DNA of 64,000 nucleotides, from assembly GCF_002161595.1 (NCBI RefSeq), contig NZ_NFID01000007.1, positions 94,419 to 158,418 of the forward strand, in the 5' to 3' direction. The notes under the pieces are model-generated. The model did no database searches. It saw only the letters and a program-made list of their open reading frames with translations, and had not been told where the DNA came from. This stretch comes from Gemmiger sp. An50. GTDB lineage: Bacteria > Bacillota > Clostridia > Oscillospirales > Ruminococcaceae. How positions within the stretch are numbered: position 1 is the stretch's first letter; the number at the start of each line of letters is the position of its first letter. Below are positions 35,516-44,269 of this stretch, in pieces. A program made the position numbers and the translations under genes.

Positions 35516-38500
35516 TCAGTACTTTTCCTTTTGCTTTTTGCTGTAAACCACGGTACCGATCATTCCGGCAGACGCCAGCAGCAGCACGCCAACCCAGACC
35601 ACCAGATTGGCCGAGTCGCCGGTCTGAGGCCCATTTGCCGGTTTGGGTGCGGCAGTGGTGCTGTTCGCGCCGGAAGCATTCTGGGAAACGGATTCCTGAG
35701 ACGAACTGCTGTCGTCGGTGGAAGGAGTTGCCGTCGGGCCCAGCTTCGGCAGCACCTCGGTTTTTGTTTCTCCGCAGATGCTGCACACATACTTGATGTA
35801 GCCGTCCTGATCGCCGGTCGCTTCCACACGCTCGGTTTCCACGAAGCGATGTGCCTCCTCGGAGGCTGCGTCGATCAGCTTGATGCGGCCCTGACCGTAG
35901 GGATTGCCGTACTGCGCCGCAGAAATCACACCCTTCAGATCATTCTGCAGGTAGCGGATCAGCAGATCCTGATCCTTTCCGCAATCCTCCTGTACCACTT
36001 CCGCACCCTTGAACATGGTGTAGCCATCACCACCGCTCTGCAGGGTATACGCGCTGCCTGCCAGCGTATAGAAGGCCGCCGGATCAATGGCTTTGCCGTT
36101 CACCTTCACATTCTGCACCCGGCGGGGCTTGGAGGCATCGATGCCGGTATATACGCCCTGACTGTCGGTCAGAACCGGGCTTTCCTTCACATGGAGATTG
36201 ATCTCGTAGGTCAGACCTGCGGTGTGCATAAAGCCGCCATTTTCCGTCAGACCGGTGCCCTCCTCATTCAGCGGGGCATGGGCGCTCCACTCCAGCGCAT
36301 CCAGAATCTGCTGACCGGTAACCTTCAACACGCACATGGTGTTGCCGAATGCGTTCACATCCATCAGATTTTTCCGGGTCACAACACCCTTGTCCACATT
36401 TGCGCGAATTCCGCCACCATTGGCAAAGGCAATGTCCGCGCCGGTGGTCACCTGATAGGCATCCGCCACAAAGTTGCCCAGGTTGGTTTCCCGGTTGCGG
36501 ATGATCCGTTCGCTGGTGGTCGGGTCCACGGTGGTCAGAGCCGCTTCCGTGGAGCCCAGCTCCTCGTAGGTAAACTCCTGCATTTCCTCATACTTGTCAA
36601 TGACCGCCCGGGTTTCCTCGTAGGCTGCCAGAGAAGAAGCGGTGGCATCCACATCCACCTCCTCCGGCTTGAGAAGCTGGCTGGTCATGCTGCCATCCGT
36701 GTAGATGGTCATTTTTCCGAAGTTTTCAAACTTGGTACCGGTGGAAGTCAGAAGAACGTCTTCCCCGTTTTTGTTCTTGACCGCTTCGTCCGCAATGGTG
36801 CTGTGCGAATGCGCATCGATGAATGCATTGATGCCTATGGTATTGGCGATCACATCGGTAGAACGCCAGGGTTCCGAACCGGCATCGGTTCCCAGATGAC
36901 CAATCGCGATGACCAGATCCGCGCCTTCCGCCCGGGCCGCATCCACCGCATTCTGGATGGTCTCATAGAACGCATTCTCACAGAAGCTGTAAATGTAATT
37001 GCCGTTTTCATCCTGGAAATAGGCCGGCGTGGATTTTGTATAGGTCTCCGGGGTGGCAATTCCCAGGAAGGCCACCTTCTGACCCGCAACAGACACCATA
37101 TCATATGCATCAAACACCGTATCGTCGGTCTTCAGATCCACGAAATTGGCGCTCAGATATTCATATTCCGGCATCACATCCGCTTCCGTCTGCCCGGAAA
37201 GCTGCTTGAATACATCCATGCCGTAGTCGAACTCGTGGTTACCGGGCACCGCATAATCGTAGCCCACGGAATTCATCAGCTCCACAATGGCCGAGCCTTC
37301 GGTCAGAGTTCCGATCACCTCGCCCTGCACCGCGTCGCCCGCGTCGATGGTAATGGTGGAATAGCCCTCGTCCAGCATCTGCTGCCGGTAGGCTGCCAGG
37401 GCGGAATAATCCTCCATGGCACAGTGGACGTCGTTTGTGTACAGAATCACAGCATTGTTCGGAATGGGCTCGTAGTCCGGGCCCTCCGGCACATTACCAG
37501 CCGCGCTGCCTCCAAAGGAGTAGGCCGCAACGGTGCCGGAAACCTCACATGCTGCCAGCAGCATCGGCTTGCCGTTCAGGGAGAGGAAGCACAGTCCCTC
37601 CGGGGACACATCCTCCTTGATTGCCTCGCTGAAATCACGGGTATTGATATAGTTCACATAGCTGGCATTGGCCGGGTCGGTCACATCGTAGACCATAACA
37701 CCGCCGATGCGCTCCAGTGCAATAAACGCATAGGTGCAGCTGCCGATCTGACCCACGGTAACGGATTCCGATTCCGGGCCCTTCTTCGCGCTGCGATCGT
37801 CAATATCCGTATTGTCGTTGGAGCAGTTGAACCAGCTGGGAAGATAGACGGCAGTCTTTGCCTCAAAATCATTCCCGCTCTCGTAGACCAGCTCCATGGT
37901 ATCCGCATTATAAATGGCGAAGGAGCGGCCGCCGTAAAGGTATTCCTTGGCGGTATCCGGTACGGTGGTGCAGCCTTTGTCCAGCACACGCACCTTTTCC
38001 GCCTGGGAGCCATCGGAGGCGGTCAGGGTAGCCTTTGCCTCGTTGACATAGCCGCCCCATTCCCCTGCGTCGCCCTCGTTGGCCGTTACCAGATAGCTGG
38101 TGCCGTTTGCCGCAAAAACGCTGATGGCATCCGGCATGTAAACACCCACCGCGCCCGGATATGTTTTGGCTTCGTACTTGCCGTCCTCCACCAGATCGAT
38201 AGCATTTTGCTCCAGGCTCAGGTCCTTGAAGCCCATGCTCTTGACCGAGGTGATGGTTTTGCTTTTCAGATCCACCATAGCAATGGCATTTGCCTCCTGC
38301 AGGGAAACATATGCCTTGGCATCATCGGCAGAGACCGCGATATATTCCGGTTCCAGATCCGCTGCGGCGGTGTTCATCTGGCCGTTTACAACGCCTATGA
38401 GCACGCCGTTTGCGGCCAGCTCCGCCGCATCGAAGGCATCGAACCCGGCGGTGGTCACCGTATCCTCCACCAGGTCTACAATGGAAATCGAACCGGCAGG

Positions 38501-39763
38501 ATCGACTGTACCTTCCCCGTAGCCCTCCCGGGGTTCGCCTTCGTTGGCGGAAAGGATCATGCGGCCATTGTGGGTGAAGGTAACCATATCCGGCTGAACA
38601 CCGGTTTCATAGGCCGCGATCATGTTGAAATCATAGTCCAGCAGAACGATGCGGCCATTGTCCGCATAGCCTGCCGCCTGAAGCGCCACCGCAATGTGGT
38701 CGTTGACCGTATCCACGGCCACACTGGTCATATCGCCATAGGAAAAGTCTTCCACCAGGCCCCGCATATCCTTGCTGTCCTTGATGGTCAGGCCGGTTTC
38801 CGAAACAGCCAGACGATACAAAAGTCCATCCTGACCATTGACCACGTAGGCTTCGCCGGTATCTGCATTATAGGAAACGATCTCCGCAACGCCGCCATCG
38901 GCATTTGCCGTTCCGATGCCCACGCTGTTCAGACGCTCCAGCGTGAGGGCTGCGTTTTCCTCAAAGCTGCTGGTGCGCAGGGTCTCGCCTTCCGGCTCGG
39001 AAGGTGTTACGCTGCCGGTTTCCCCGCTGGAGTTATGCGGGCCCTGCTCGGCCTCCACTGCATCCGCATAGCTGAGCTCGACGCCGTCAGTCTGATTGTT
39101 ATCTGTATCCGTGAACGCATTTCTGCGAATCGCCTTTTTCTTGGACTGTATATCGGAATACGCACCTTCATACGCCGGGGGTACCTGCGCCTCTTCCGTA
39201 TCATTCCCCTGAACAGCCAGAAGATCCACATATCCCTGCGGCCGGTTCGTATCTGTAACGGCTCCGGAGAAGTTCTCGTCCAGGGTCACATCCTGGCTGA
39301 ACAACGCCACTGCCACACCCTTGTTGTGAAGAGCAACCTCCCATTCCTGGTCTCCGGCCGGAACCTGATAGTCGCCGGAAGGATTGGCAACCGCCGCACA
39401 GCGCACCAGATAATAGCCCTTTGCCGGGATCGTTCCAGTCAGGGAAAGCTCGTGCCAGGCAGTGTCTCCGCCATCCGTACTGGAGCGGTACTGCAGCTCC
39501 CAGCCAGTCAGATCCACCGCCGCATCACAGGGATTGTACAGTTCAATAAAGCTGTGGCTGGCATAACCGTCATCGCTTCCGCCAAACACCTGATTGACCA
39601 GCACATGGGGGACCGTTACATCATACACCCCATCCTGGTTATAAGGGACTCCGGCGGTTGTTCCTTCCTCAGCCGCAACCGTCAGCCCGCCGGGAAACAT
39701 TGCCGCAGCCATTGTGGCAGCCATGATTCCCGCCGCCAGTCTACGCTTCCATGTGTCTCTCAT
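35516..39763 (-). CDS. Cell-surface 5'-nucleotidase with lamin-tail and beta-propeller domains
   Basis: A 1415-residue exported, wall-anchored protein. Order: signal peptide (about 1-32, ending near VAAEE), lamin-tail-type domain (about 45-170: LVNQVFGG...HSFIELYNPC), choice-of-anchor I beta-propeller (about 280-770), calcineurin-type phosphoesterase (about 780-1030: YTNDVHCAMEDY, DAGDAVQGE, PGNHEFDYG, DAHSHSTI), 5'-nucleotidase C-terminal domain (about 1090-1290: NLGNFVADAYQ, NGGGIR), Ser/Thr-rich stalk, then a sorting signal GPQTGD with a membrane span and KKQKEKY tail. It should release nucleosides and phosphate from extracellular nucleotides. The ATG with AAAGGAG is taken as start. Confidence 0.9.
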   Translation of the reverse strand: MRDTWKRRLAAGIMAATMAAAMFPGGLTVAAEEGTTAGVPYNQDGVYDVTVPHVLVNQVFGGSDDGYASHSFIELYNPCDAAVDLTGWELQYRSSTDGGDTAWHELSLTGTIPAKGYYLVRCAAVANPSGDYQVPAGDQEWEVALHNKGVAVALFSQDVTLDENFSGAVTDTNRPQGYVDLLAVQGNDTEEAQVPPAYEGAYSDIQSKKKAIRRNAFTDTDNNQTDGVELSYADAVEAEQGPHNSSGETGSVTPSEPEGETLRTSSFEENAALTLERLNSVGIGTANADGGVAEIVSYNADTGEAYVVNGQDGLLYRLAVSETGLTIKDSKDMRGLVEDFSYGDMTSVAVDTVNDHIAVALQAAGYADNGRIVLLDYDFNMIAAYETGVQPDMVTFTHNGRMILSANEGEPREGYGEGTVDPAGSISIVDLVEDTVTTAGFDAFDAAELAANGVLIGVVNGQMNTAAADLEPEYIAVSADDAKAYVSLQEANAIAMVDLKSKTITSVKSMGFKDLSLEQNAIDLVEDGKYEAKTYPGAVGVYMPDAISVFAANGTSYLVTANEGDAGEWGGYVNEAKATLTASDGSQAEKVRVLDKGCTTVPDTAKEYLYGGRSFAIYNADTMELVYESGNDFEAKTAVYLPSWFNCSNDNTDIDDRSAKKGPESESVTVGQIGSCTYAFIALERIGGVMVYDVTDPANASYVNYINTRDFSEAIKEDVSPEGLCFLSLNGKPMLLAACEVSGTVAAYSFGGSAAGNVPEGPDYEPIPNNAVILYTNDVHCAMEDYSALAAYRQQMLDEGYSTITIDAGDAVQGEVIGTLTEGSAIVELMNSVGYDYAVPGNHEFDYGMDVFKQLSGQTEADVMPEYEYLSANFVDLKTDDTVFDAYDMVSVAGQKVAFLGIATPETYTKSTPAYFQDENGNYIYSFCENAFYETIQNAVDAARAEGADLVIAIGHLGTDAGSEPWRSTDVIANTIGINAFIDAHSHSTIADEAVKNKNGEDVLLTSTGTKFENFGKMTIYTDGSMTSQLLKPEEVDVDATASSLAAYEETRAVIDKYEEMQEFTYEELGSTEAALTTVDPTTSERIIRNRETNLGNFVADAYQVTTGADIAFANGGGIRANVDKGVVTRKNLMDVNAFGNTMCVLKVTGQQILDALEWSAHAPLNEEGTGLTENGGFMHTAGLTYEINLHVKESPVLTDSQGVYTGIDASKPRRVQNVKVNGKAIDPAAFYTLAGSAYTLQSGGDGYTMFKGAEVVQEDCGKDQDLLIRYLQNDLKGVISAAQYGNPYGQGRIKLIDAASEEAHRFVETERVEATGDQDGYIKYVCSICGETKTEVLPKLGPTATPSTDDSSSSQESVSQNASGANSTTAAPKPANGPQTGDSANLVVWVGVLLLASAGMIGTVVYSKKQKEKY

Positions 39764-39944
39764 AAAGCGCTCTCCTTTTTCATTCAAGCTAGAATTAGGA
39801 TTTTGGATTCATCCACACCCTTTTCCTATGCTAACGGGTTTTGTACCGAGCTTCCGCCATGCTTTCGTTAATTTATCGTAAAATTCGCCGCACCCGTTTT
39901 TTTCGGGTGTGCAAGAAAAGAAAGAAACTGTTTCCAATCACAAC

Positions 39945-39973
39945 TGGACGGTTCTACTGCATTTGCGTATAAT
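39945..39973 (+). promoter_or_regulatory. Promoter of ahpC
   Basis: TGGACG, 17 bases, TATAAT. Located about 65 bases before the ahpC start in the divergent region with the nucleotidase. No clear PerR box seen. Confidence 0.55.
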
Positions 39974-40036
39974 TTCAGTAAAGGTTCGCATTTGCAGACC
40001 AACATCAAAATCACATCGAAATGGAGGTACACTTCT

Positions 40037-40600
40037 ATGTCCCTGATTCAGAAAGAAATTGCCGATTTTACCGTCCAGTGTTACCAGGACAACGCCTTCC
40101 GCGCTGTGAGCAAGGCGGACGTTCTGGGCAAGTGGAGCGTTTTCTTCTTCTATCCCGCTGACTTTACCTTCGTCTGCCCCACCGAACTGGAGGATCTGGC
40201 GAATCTTTACGAGAAGTTCCAGGCGGTGGATTGCGAGATCTATGCGGTTTCCTGCGACACCCACTTTGTCCACAAGGCCTGGCACGATGCATCCGAGCGC
40301 ATCCAGAAGATCCGGTACCCCATGCTGGCAGACCCCACTCACTGTCTGGCCAAGGATTTTGAGGTGTACATCGAAGCTGACGGTCTGGCTGAACGGGGCA
40401 GCTTCATCGTAAACCCGGAAGGCAAGATCGTGGCCTATGAGGTAAATGCCGGCAACGTGGGCCGCAACGCTGACGAGCTGCTGCGCAAGGTTCAGGCCTG
40501 TCAGTTCGTGGCAAAGCACGGTGACGAGGTATGTCCCGCCAAGTGGAAGCCCGGCGCAGAGACTCTGAAGCCCAGCCTGGATCTGGTGGGCCAGCTGTAA
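40037..40600 (+). CDS. ahpC: Alkyl hydroperoxide reductase C (peroxiredoxin)
   Basis: A 187-residue typical 2-Cys peroxiredoxin. The peroxidatic Cys is in FTFVCPTELEDL (near residue 47), the resolving Cys in DEVCPAKW (near residue 166), and the C-terminal helix is complete. It reduces hydrogen peroxide and organic peroxides. The start is placed after GGAGG; an upstream ATG adds 15 unlikely residues. Followed by its dedicated reductase. Confidence 0.95.
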   Translation: MSLIQKEIADFTVQCYQDNAFRAVSKADVLGKWSVFFFYPADFTFVCPTELEDLANLYEKFQAVDCEIYAVSCDTHFVHKAWHDASERIQKIRYPMLADPTHCLAKDFEVYIEADGLAERGSFIVNPEGKIVAYEVNAGNVGRNADELLRKVQACQFVAKHGDEVCPAKWKPGAETLKPSLDLVGQL

Positions 40601-40664
40601 CGAGAAAACGGTTGCCAATCACACTCCTGACAAAGACCCATGGTCCTTTTCGGGCCATGGGCAA

Positions 40665-42287
40665 ATGGGTTTCAGTATGAACAATTTCTACGATGTAATC
40701 GTTATCGGCGGTGGCCCGGCCGGGCTTACTGCCGCTCTTTATCTGGCACGGGCCCGTTACCGGGTGGTTGTGGTGGAAAAGGACCATTTCGGCGGGCAGA
40801 TCACCATCACCTCCGAGGTGGTCAACTATCCCGGCGTGGAGCGCACCAGCGGCACCCAGCTTACCGAAACCATGCGCAAACAGGCGGAGCATTTCGGCGC
40901 AGAATTTCTGCTGGCAGAGGTTACGGCGCTGGACATGACCGGTGAGATCAAAACCGTGCAGACCAGCCGGGGCCCCTTGCAGTGCTTCGGCGTACTGCTG
41001 GCCACCGGCGCGCATCCCCGCATGATCGGCTTTCCCGGAGAGGAACAGTTCCGGGGCCGGGGTGTGGCATACTGCGCCACCTGCGACGGTGAATTCTTTA
41101 CCGGCAAGGATGTTTTTGTGGTGGGCGGTGGTTTTGCTGCTGCGGAGGAAAGCGTATTTCTCACCAAATATGCCCGCCATGTGACCATCCTGATCCGGGA
41201 GGAGGACTTCACCTGTGCGCAGGCTGTGGCGGATGCTGCCCGGAATCACGAAAAAATCAGCATCCTGACCAACACCGTGGTGGTGGAGCTTTCCGGCGAT
41301 ACCGCTCCCCGCCGCATCCGGATCCGTAACACGAAAACCGGACAGGAAACCGAGCACCGGGCGGCGGAGGGAGAAACCTTCGGCGTATTCGTCTTTGCTG
41401 GTTACTCCCCCTCCACCGATCTCGCCCGGGGTGTGGCAAAACTGGACGAGCAGGGCTACATCCTCACGGATCGCAGCCAGAAAACCTCGGCGGACGGGCT
41501 GTATGCCGCCGGAGATGTGTGCGTCAAGCCGCTGCGCCAGGTGGTCACTGCCGTGGGAGACGGCGCTCTGGCTGCCACTCAGCTGGAGCTGCTCTGCGCC
41601 GCCATGCAGGCCAAAACCGGGATTCATCCCACGCAGCCGGCAGCACGCGGCGCAGACCCGGAACCCGTTTCCGGCGGCGGTGAGCTTATCAGCGAGGAGA
41701 TGGCTGCTCAGCTTCGCACCCTTTTTGAGCGGATGTCCTCTTCCCTGATTCTTCGCCTCTACCTGGATCAGACCGCCGTATCCCGGGAGCTGCGCGGGTA
41801 TATGGAAGAGTTGGCCGCCCACACCGACAAGCTGACAGTGGAGATTGTCGCTCCGTCCGGAGCGGAACACCTGCCCTGTGTGCAGATCTGCCGCGAGGAC
41901 GGCAGCTGGACCGGGCTTGCTTTCCACGGCGTACCCGGCGGGCATGAGTTCACCTCCTTCGTTCTGGGCCTGTACAATGCTGCCGGGCCCGGCCAGAGCC
42001 TGGACCCACAGACCGAATCGGCCATTCAGGCGCTGCAAAAGCCTGTGAAGCTTCAGGTGCTGGTCTCCCTATCCTGCACCATGTGCCCGGAGCTGGTGAC
42101 CGCTTCTCAGCGTCTGGCCGCAGCTCATCCTCAGGTGACGGCACAGGTATATGACCTGAACCATTTCCCCGATCTGCGAGAGAAATACCAGGTAATGAGC
42201 GTTCCCTGCCTGGTAGTCAACGACGGCGAACAAATTCTCTTTGGTAAAAAGAACCTTCCGCAGCTTCTGGAACTGCTGAACTCCTGA
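40665..42287 (+). CDS. AhpF-like peroxiredoxin reductase with C-terminal glutaredoxin-like domain
   Basis: About 540 residues. The thioredoxin-reductase part (about 1-310) has VIGGGPAGLTAA, the redox pair CATC, the NADH motif VVGGGFAAAEES and the terminal GLYAAGDVC. After a linker (about 315-340) comes a tandem thioredoxin-fold module with LSCTMC near 465. In the enterobacterial AhpF this module is N-terminal; here it is C-terminal, a permuted order known in some Firmicutes. It should transfer electrons from NAD(P)H to AhpC. No good ribosome site precedes either the first ATG or the one four codons later. Confidence 0.85.
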   Translation: MGFSMNNFYDVIVIGGGPAGLTAALYLARARYRVVVVEKDHFGGQITITSEVVNYPGVERTSGTQLTETMRKQAEHFGAEFLLAEVTALDMTGEIKTVQTSRGPLQCFGVLLATGAHPRMIGFPGEEQFRGRGVAYCATCDGEFFTGKDVFVVGGGFAAAEESVFLTKYARHVTILIREEDFTCAQAVADAARNHEKISILTNTVVVELSGDTAPRRIRIRNTKTGQETEHRAAEGETFGVFVFAGYSPSTDLARGVAKLDEQGYILTDRSQKTSADGLYAAGDVCVKPLRQVVTAVGDGALAATQLELLCAAMQAKTGIHPTQPAARGADPEPVSGGGELISEEMAAQLRTLFERMSSSLILRLYLDQTAVSRELRGYMEELAAHTDKLTVEIVAPSGAEHLPCVQICREDGSWTGLAFHGVPGGHEFTSFVLGLYNAAGPGQSLDPQTESAIQALQKPVKLQVLVSLSCTMCPELVTASQRLAAAHPQVTAQVYDLNHFPDLREKYQVMSVPCLVVNDGEQILFGKKNLPQLLELLNS

Positions 42288-42331
42288 AAGCAGCTTGCGC
42301 CGCACGGATATCCGTGCGGCGCAAGCTGCTT
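42288..42331. terminator. Perfect 44-bp palindrome after the AhpF-like gene
   Basis: Two exact 22-base arms with no spacer, centred on GATATC and containing GCAGCTTGCGCCGCACGG. It starts at the stop codon. No T-tract follows, so it is not a textbook terminator, but a very stable RNA hairpin is certain. Confidence 0.7.
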
Positions 42332-42366
42332 AGAATCCGTCATTTGAACAGATAAGAGGAGCCGCC

Positions 42367-43167
42367 ATGTCAAAATTCGGAATCATAGAAGACACGCTAT
42401 TTATTCCTCTGTTGGGCAGAATATACGCCAGTGAACGATACCCGCATATCCTGTACGATAAGAGTGCGCTGAGCCTGAAGCTGCAGCTTCCCCTCACAGA
42501 ACAACCCCATCAGAGCCAATATGCACTGCTTGCCTCCGCCTGCCGAGCAGCCAACATGGACCGTTTTGTCCGAAACTTTTTAACACGCAAACCGGACGGT
42601 GCAATCGTTCAACTGGGCTGCGGACTGGAAACAGCCTATTTCCGCTGCGACAACGGGCGGACCCTCTGGTATGCGTTGGATCTGCCCCATGTGATTGACT
42701 TCCGAAAAGAACTGCTTGGAGAGCCGGAACGGGAGCACCTTATCGCCGGAGATGCTTTTTCTGAAACATGGATTCATCGGATCCGCACAGAGCTGCCGCA
42801 CACACCTTTGCTTGTAACCGCAGGCGGATTATTCCATTACTTTGAAGAAACTCAAATTCTGCGTCTGTTTCGTATGCTGGCTGCTTACGGAAATATTGAT
42901 CTTGTTTTCGATGCCGTAAGCAGCACCGGGCTTTTGATGATGCAGAAAAAATACATGAAACAGGTCAGCCACTCCAATGTGCAGATGTTTTTTGCGGTGG
43001 ATACCGCCCAGGAGTTGGCCATCAAAACCGGTTATCGACTTCAGGTCCTTACAGAAGAACCCTTCTATTGCCATATCCCCAGAACCGGGCTGAAATTATC
43101 CACACGGCTCAACATGAAGCTTTCTGACCGATTCTCCATGGTAAAAATGATACACCTACAGTTCTAA
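42367..43167 (+). CDS. LCM-type (leucine carboxyl methyltransferase fold) methyltransferase
   Basis: A 266-residue class I SAM-dependent methyltransferase with AIVQLGCGLETAYFR (SAM-binding loop typical of the LCM/Tcmp/PKS-associated family), YALDLPHVIDFRKELL and LLVTAGGLFHYFEE. The target is unknown; bacterial relatives methylate small metabolites or are uncharacterised. Preceded by GAGGAG. Stands alone between two hairpins. Confidence 0.82.
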   Translation: MSKFGIIEDTLFIPLLGRIYASERYPHILYDKSALSLKLQLPLTEQPHQSQYALLASACRAANMDRFVRNFLTRKPDGAIVQLGCGLETAYFRCDNGRTLWYALDLPHVIDFRKELLGEPEREHLIAGDAFSETWIHRIRTELPHTPLLVTAGGLFHYFEETQILRLFRMLAAYGNIDLVFDAVSSTGLLMMQKKYMKQVSHSNVQMFFAVDTAQELAIKTGYRLQVLTEEPFYCHIPRTGLKLSTRLNMKLSDRFSMVKMIHLQF

Positions 43168-43187
43168 AGCTTTCCTCAATTTCATAC

Positions 43188-43226
43188 AGAACAGCCCCCG
43201 AAGGAAAATCCTTCGGGGGCCGTTCT
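43188..43226. terminator. Terminator between convergent methyltransferase and cut operon
   Basis: 18-bp stem with one mismatch (core CCCCCGAAGGA / TCCTTCGGGGG) and an AAA loop. Marks the likely 3' end of the choline operon on the minus strand and of the methyltransferase on the plus strand. Confidence 0.7.
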
Positions 43227-43273
43227 GCTCTATGGATTCAGTGCTGTGAGAAGAGAAATGGGGGAAGATAAAT

Positions 43274-43558
43274 TTAGTTTTCCTTCACGGAAGGCAGGAT
43301 GGTCTCCACCTCGGCGTGGGGACGGGGGATTACATGGACGGAGACCAGCTCGCCCACGCGCTGAGCAGCGGCAGCACCGGCGTCGGTGGCAGCCTTCACA
43401 GCGCCCACGTCGCCGCGAACCATCACGGTGACCAGACCGCCGCCGATGAATTCCTTGCCGATCAGGGTGACGTTGGCAGCCTTTACCATGGCGTCAGCCG
43501 CTTCGATGGAACCTACCAGACCCTTAGTCTCGATCATACCCAGAGCATCGTACTTCAT
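43274..43558 (-). CDS. BMC-H shell protein (hexamer), last gene of choline locus
   Basis: A 94-residue single BMC-domain protein of the PduA/EutM/CcmK type ([26 protein letters not shown]...[17 protein letters not shown], then HVIPRPH). It forms hexameric shell tiles with a central pore. It is nearly identical to the shell protein that begins the operon at 58279-58569, so the locus is bracketed by a duplicate pair. Start follows AGGAGG. Confidence 0.95.
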   Translation of the reverse strand: MKYDALGMIETKGLVGSIEAADAMVKAANVTLIGKEFIGGGLVTVMVRGDVGAVKAATDAGAAAAQRVGELVSVHVIPRPHAEVETILPSVKEN

Positions 43559-43607
43559 AATAATTTCCTCCTGAAAATTTTATAATGTTTGATTCAGCAA
43601 ATGTTGT

Positions 43608-44246
43608 TTATACGATCCGAACAGACGACGCGGAGCCAAGGCCCAAGGCATTCGCCTCTTCGGTATCCACATGACATTCCAGCGCGGATTCGCCGGTCAC
43701 ACGAATCACAGTGTTTTTCAGCACGCCGCCCCGCAGGCCGTCCACCTGCAGATCCACCCACTGGCAGTCGTGCACGCCGAACTTCTCGGCGTCCTTCGGG
43801 TGCATGTGGATGTGGCGCTGGGCGATCATCACGCCCTTTTCGGTCTGCACCGAGCCCTTCGGGCCCACCAGCGTGACGCCCGGGGTGCCGTCCAGATCAC
43901 CGGACAGGCGGATGGGTGCCTTCACGCCCAGCTTGAAGCAGTCGGCCGCCAGGATTTCCACCTGGGTCTGACTGCGTACCGGGCCAAGGATGCGTACCTT
44001 TTCGATCACGCCCTTGGGACCGCAGACGGTGACCGTCTCCTTGCAGGCATACTGGCCGGGCTGGGAAAGATCCTTCATCTTCTCCAGCGTGTGACCGGGG
44101 CCGAACAGCCGGTCCAGGTCGCTTTGGGAAAGGTGCACGTGCCGGTTGGAAACACCCACCGGAATCTGCTTCTCCTCTCCGCCGGGAGCCGCCTGCTGCT
44201 TCACTGCTTCCATCAGCAGCGCCAGCAGTTCATCGCATTGACTCAT
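43608..44246 (-). CDS. pduL: Phosphate acyltransferase PduL
   Basis: A 212-residue enzyme that converts acetyl-CoA and phosphate to acetyl phosphate and CoA in the shell lumen, regenerating CoA for the aldehyde dehydrogenase. Zinc ligand motifs GVSNRHVHLS and QRHIHMHP are present. The N-terminal CDELLALLMEAVKQ segment is an amphipathic helix like known encapsulation peptides, followed by a flexible Gly/Glu linker. Start follows AAAGGAG. Confidence 0.93.
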   Translation of the reverse strand: MSQCDELLALLMEAVKQQAAPGGEEKQIPVGVSNRHVHLSQSDLDRLFGPGHTLEKMKDLSQPGQYACKETVTVCGPKGVIEKVRILGPVRSQTQVEILAADCFKLGVKAPIRLSGDLDGTPGVTLVGPKGSVQTEKGVMIAQRHIHMHPKDAEKFGVHDCQWVDLQVDGLRGGVLKNTVIRVTGESALECHVDTEEANALGLGSASSVRIV

Positions 44247-44269
44247 TGGTTCGCCGCTCCTTTCTCGGA

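Noticed and set aside
35531..39871. A very long open frame on the plus strand opposite the nucleotidase
   Set aside because: It mirrors the codon pattern of the minus-strand gene, has no ribosome site and no recognisable domain; the minus strand carries clear enzyme motifs.
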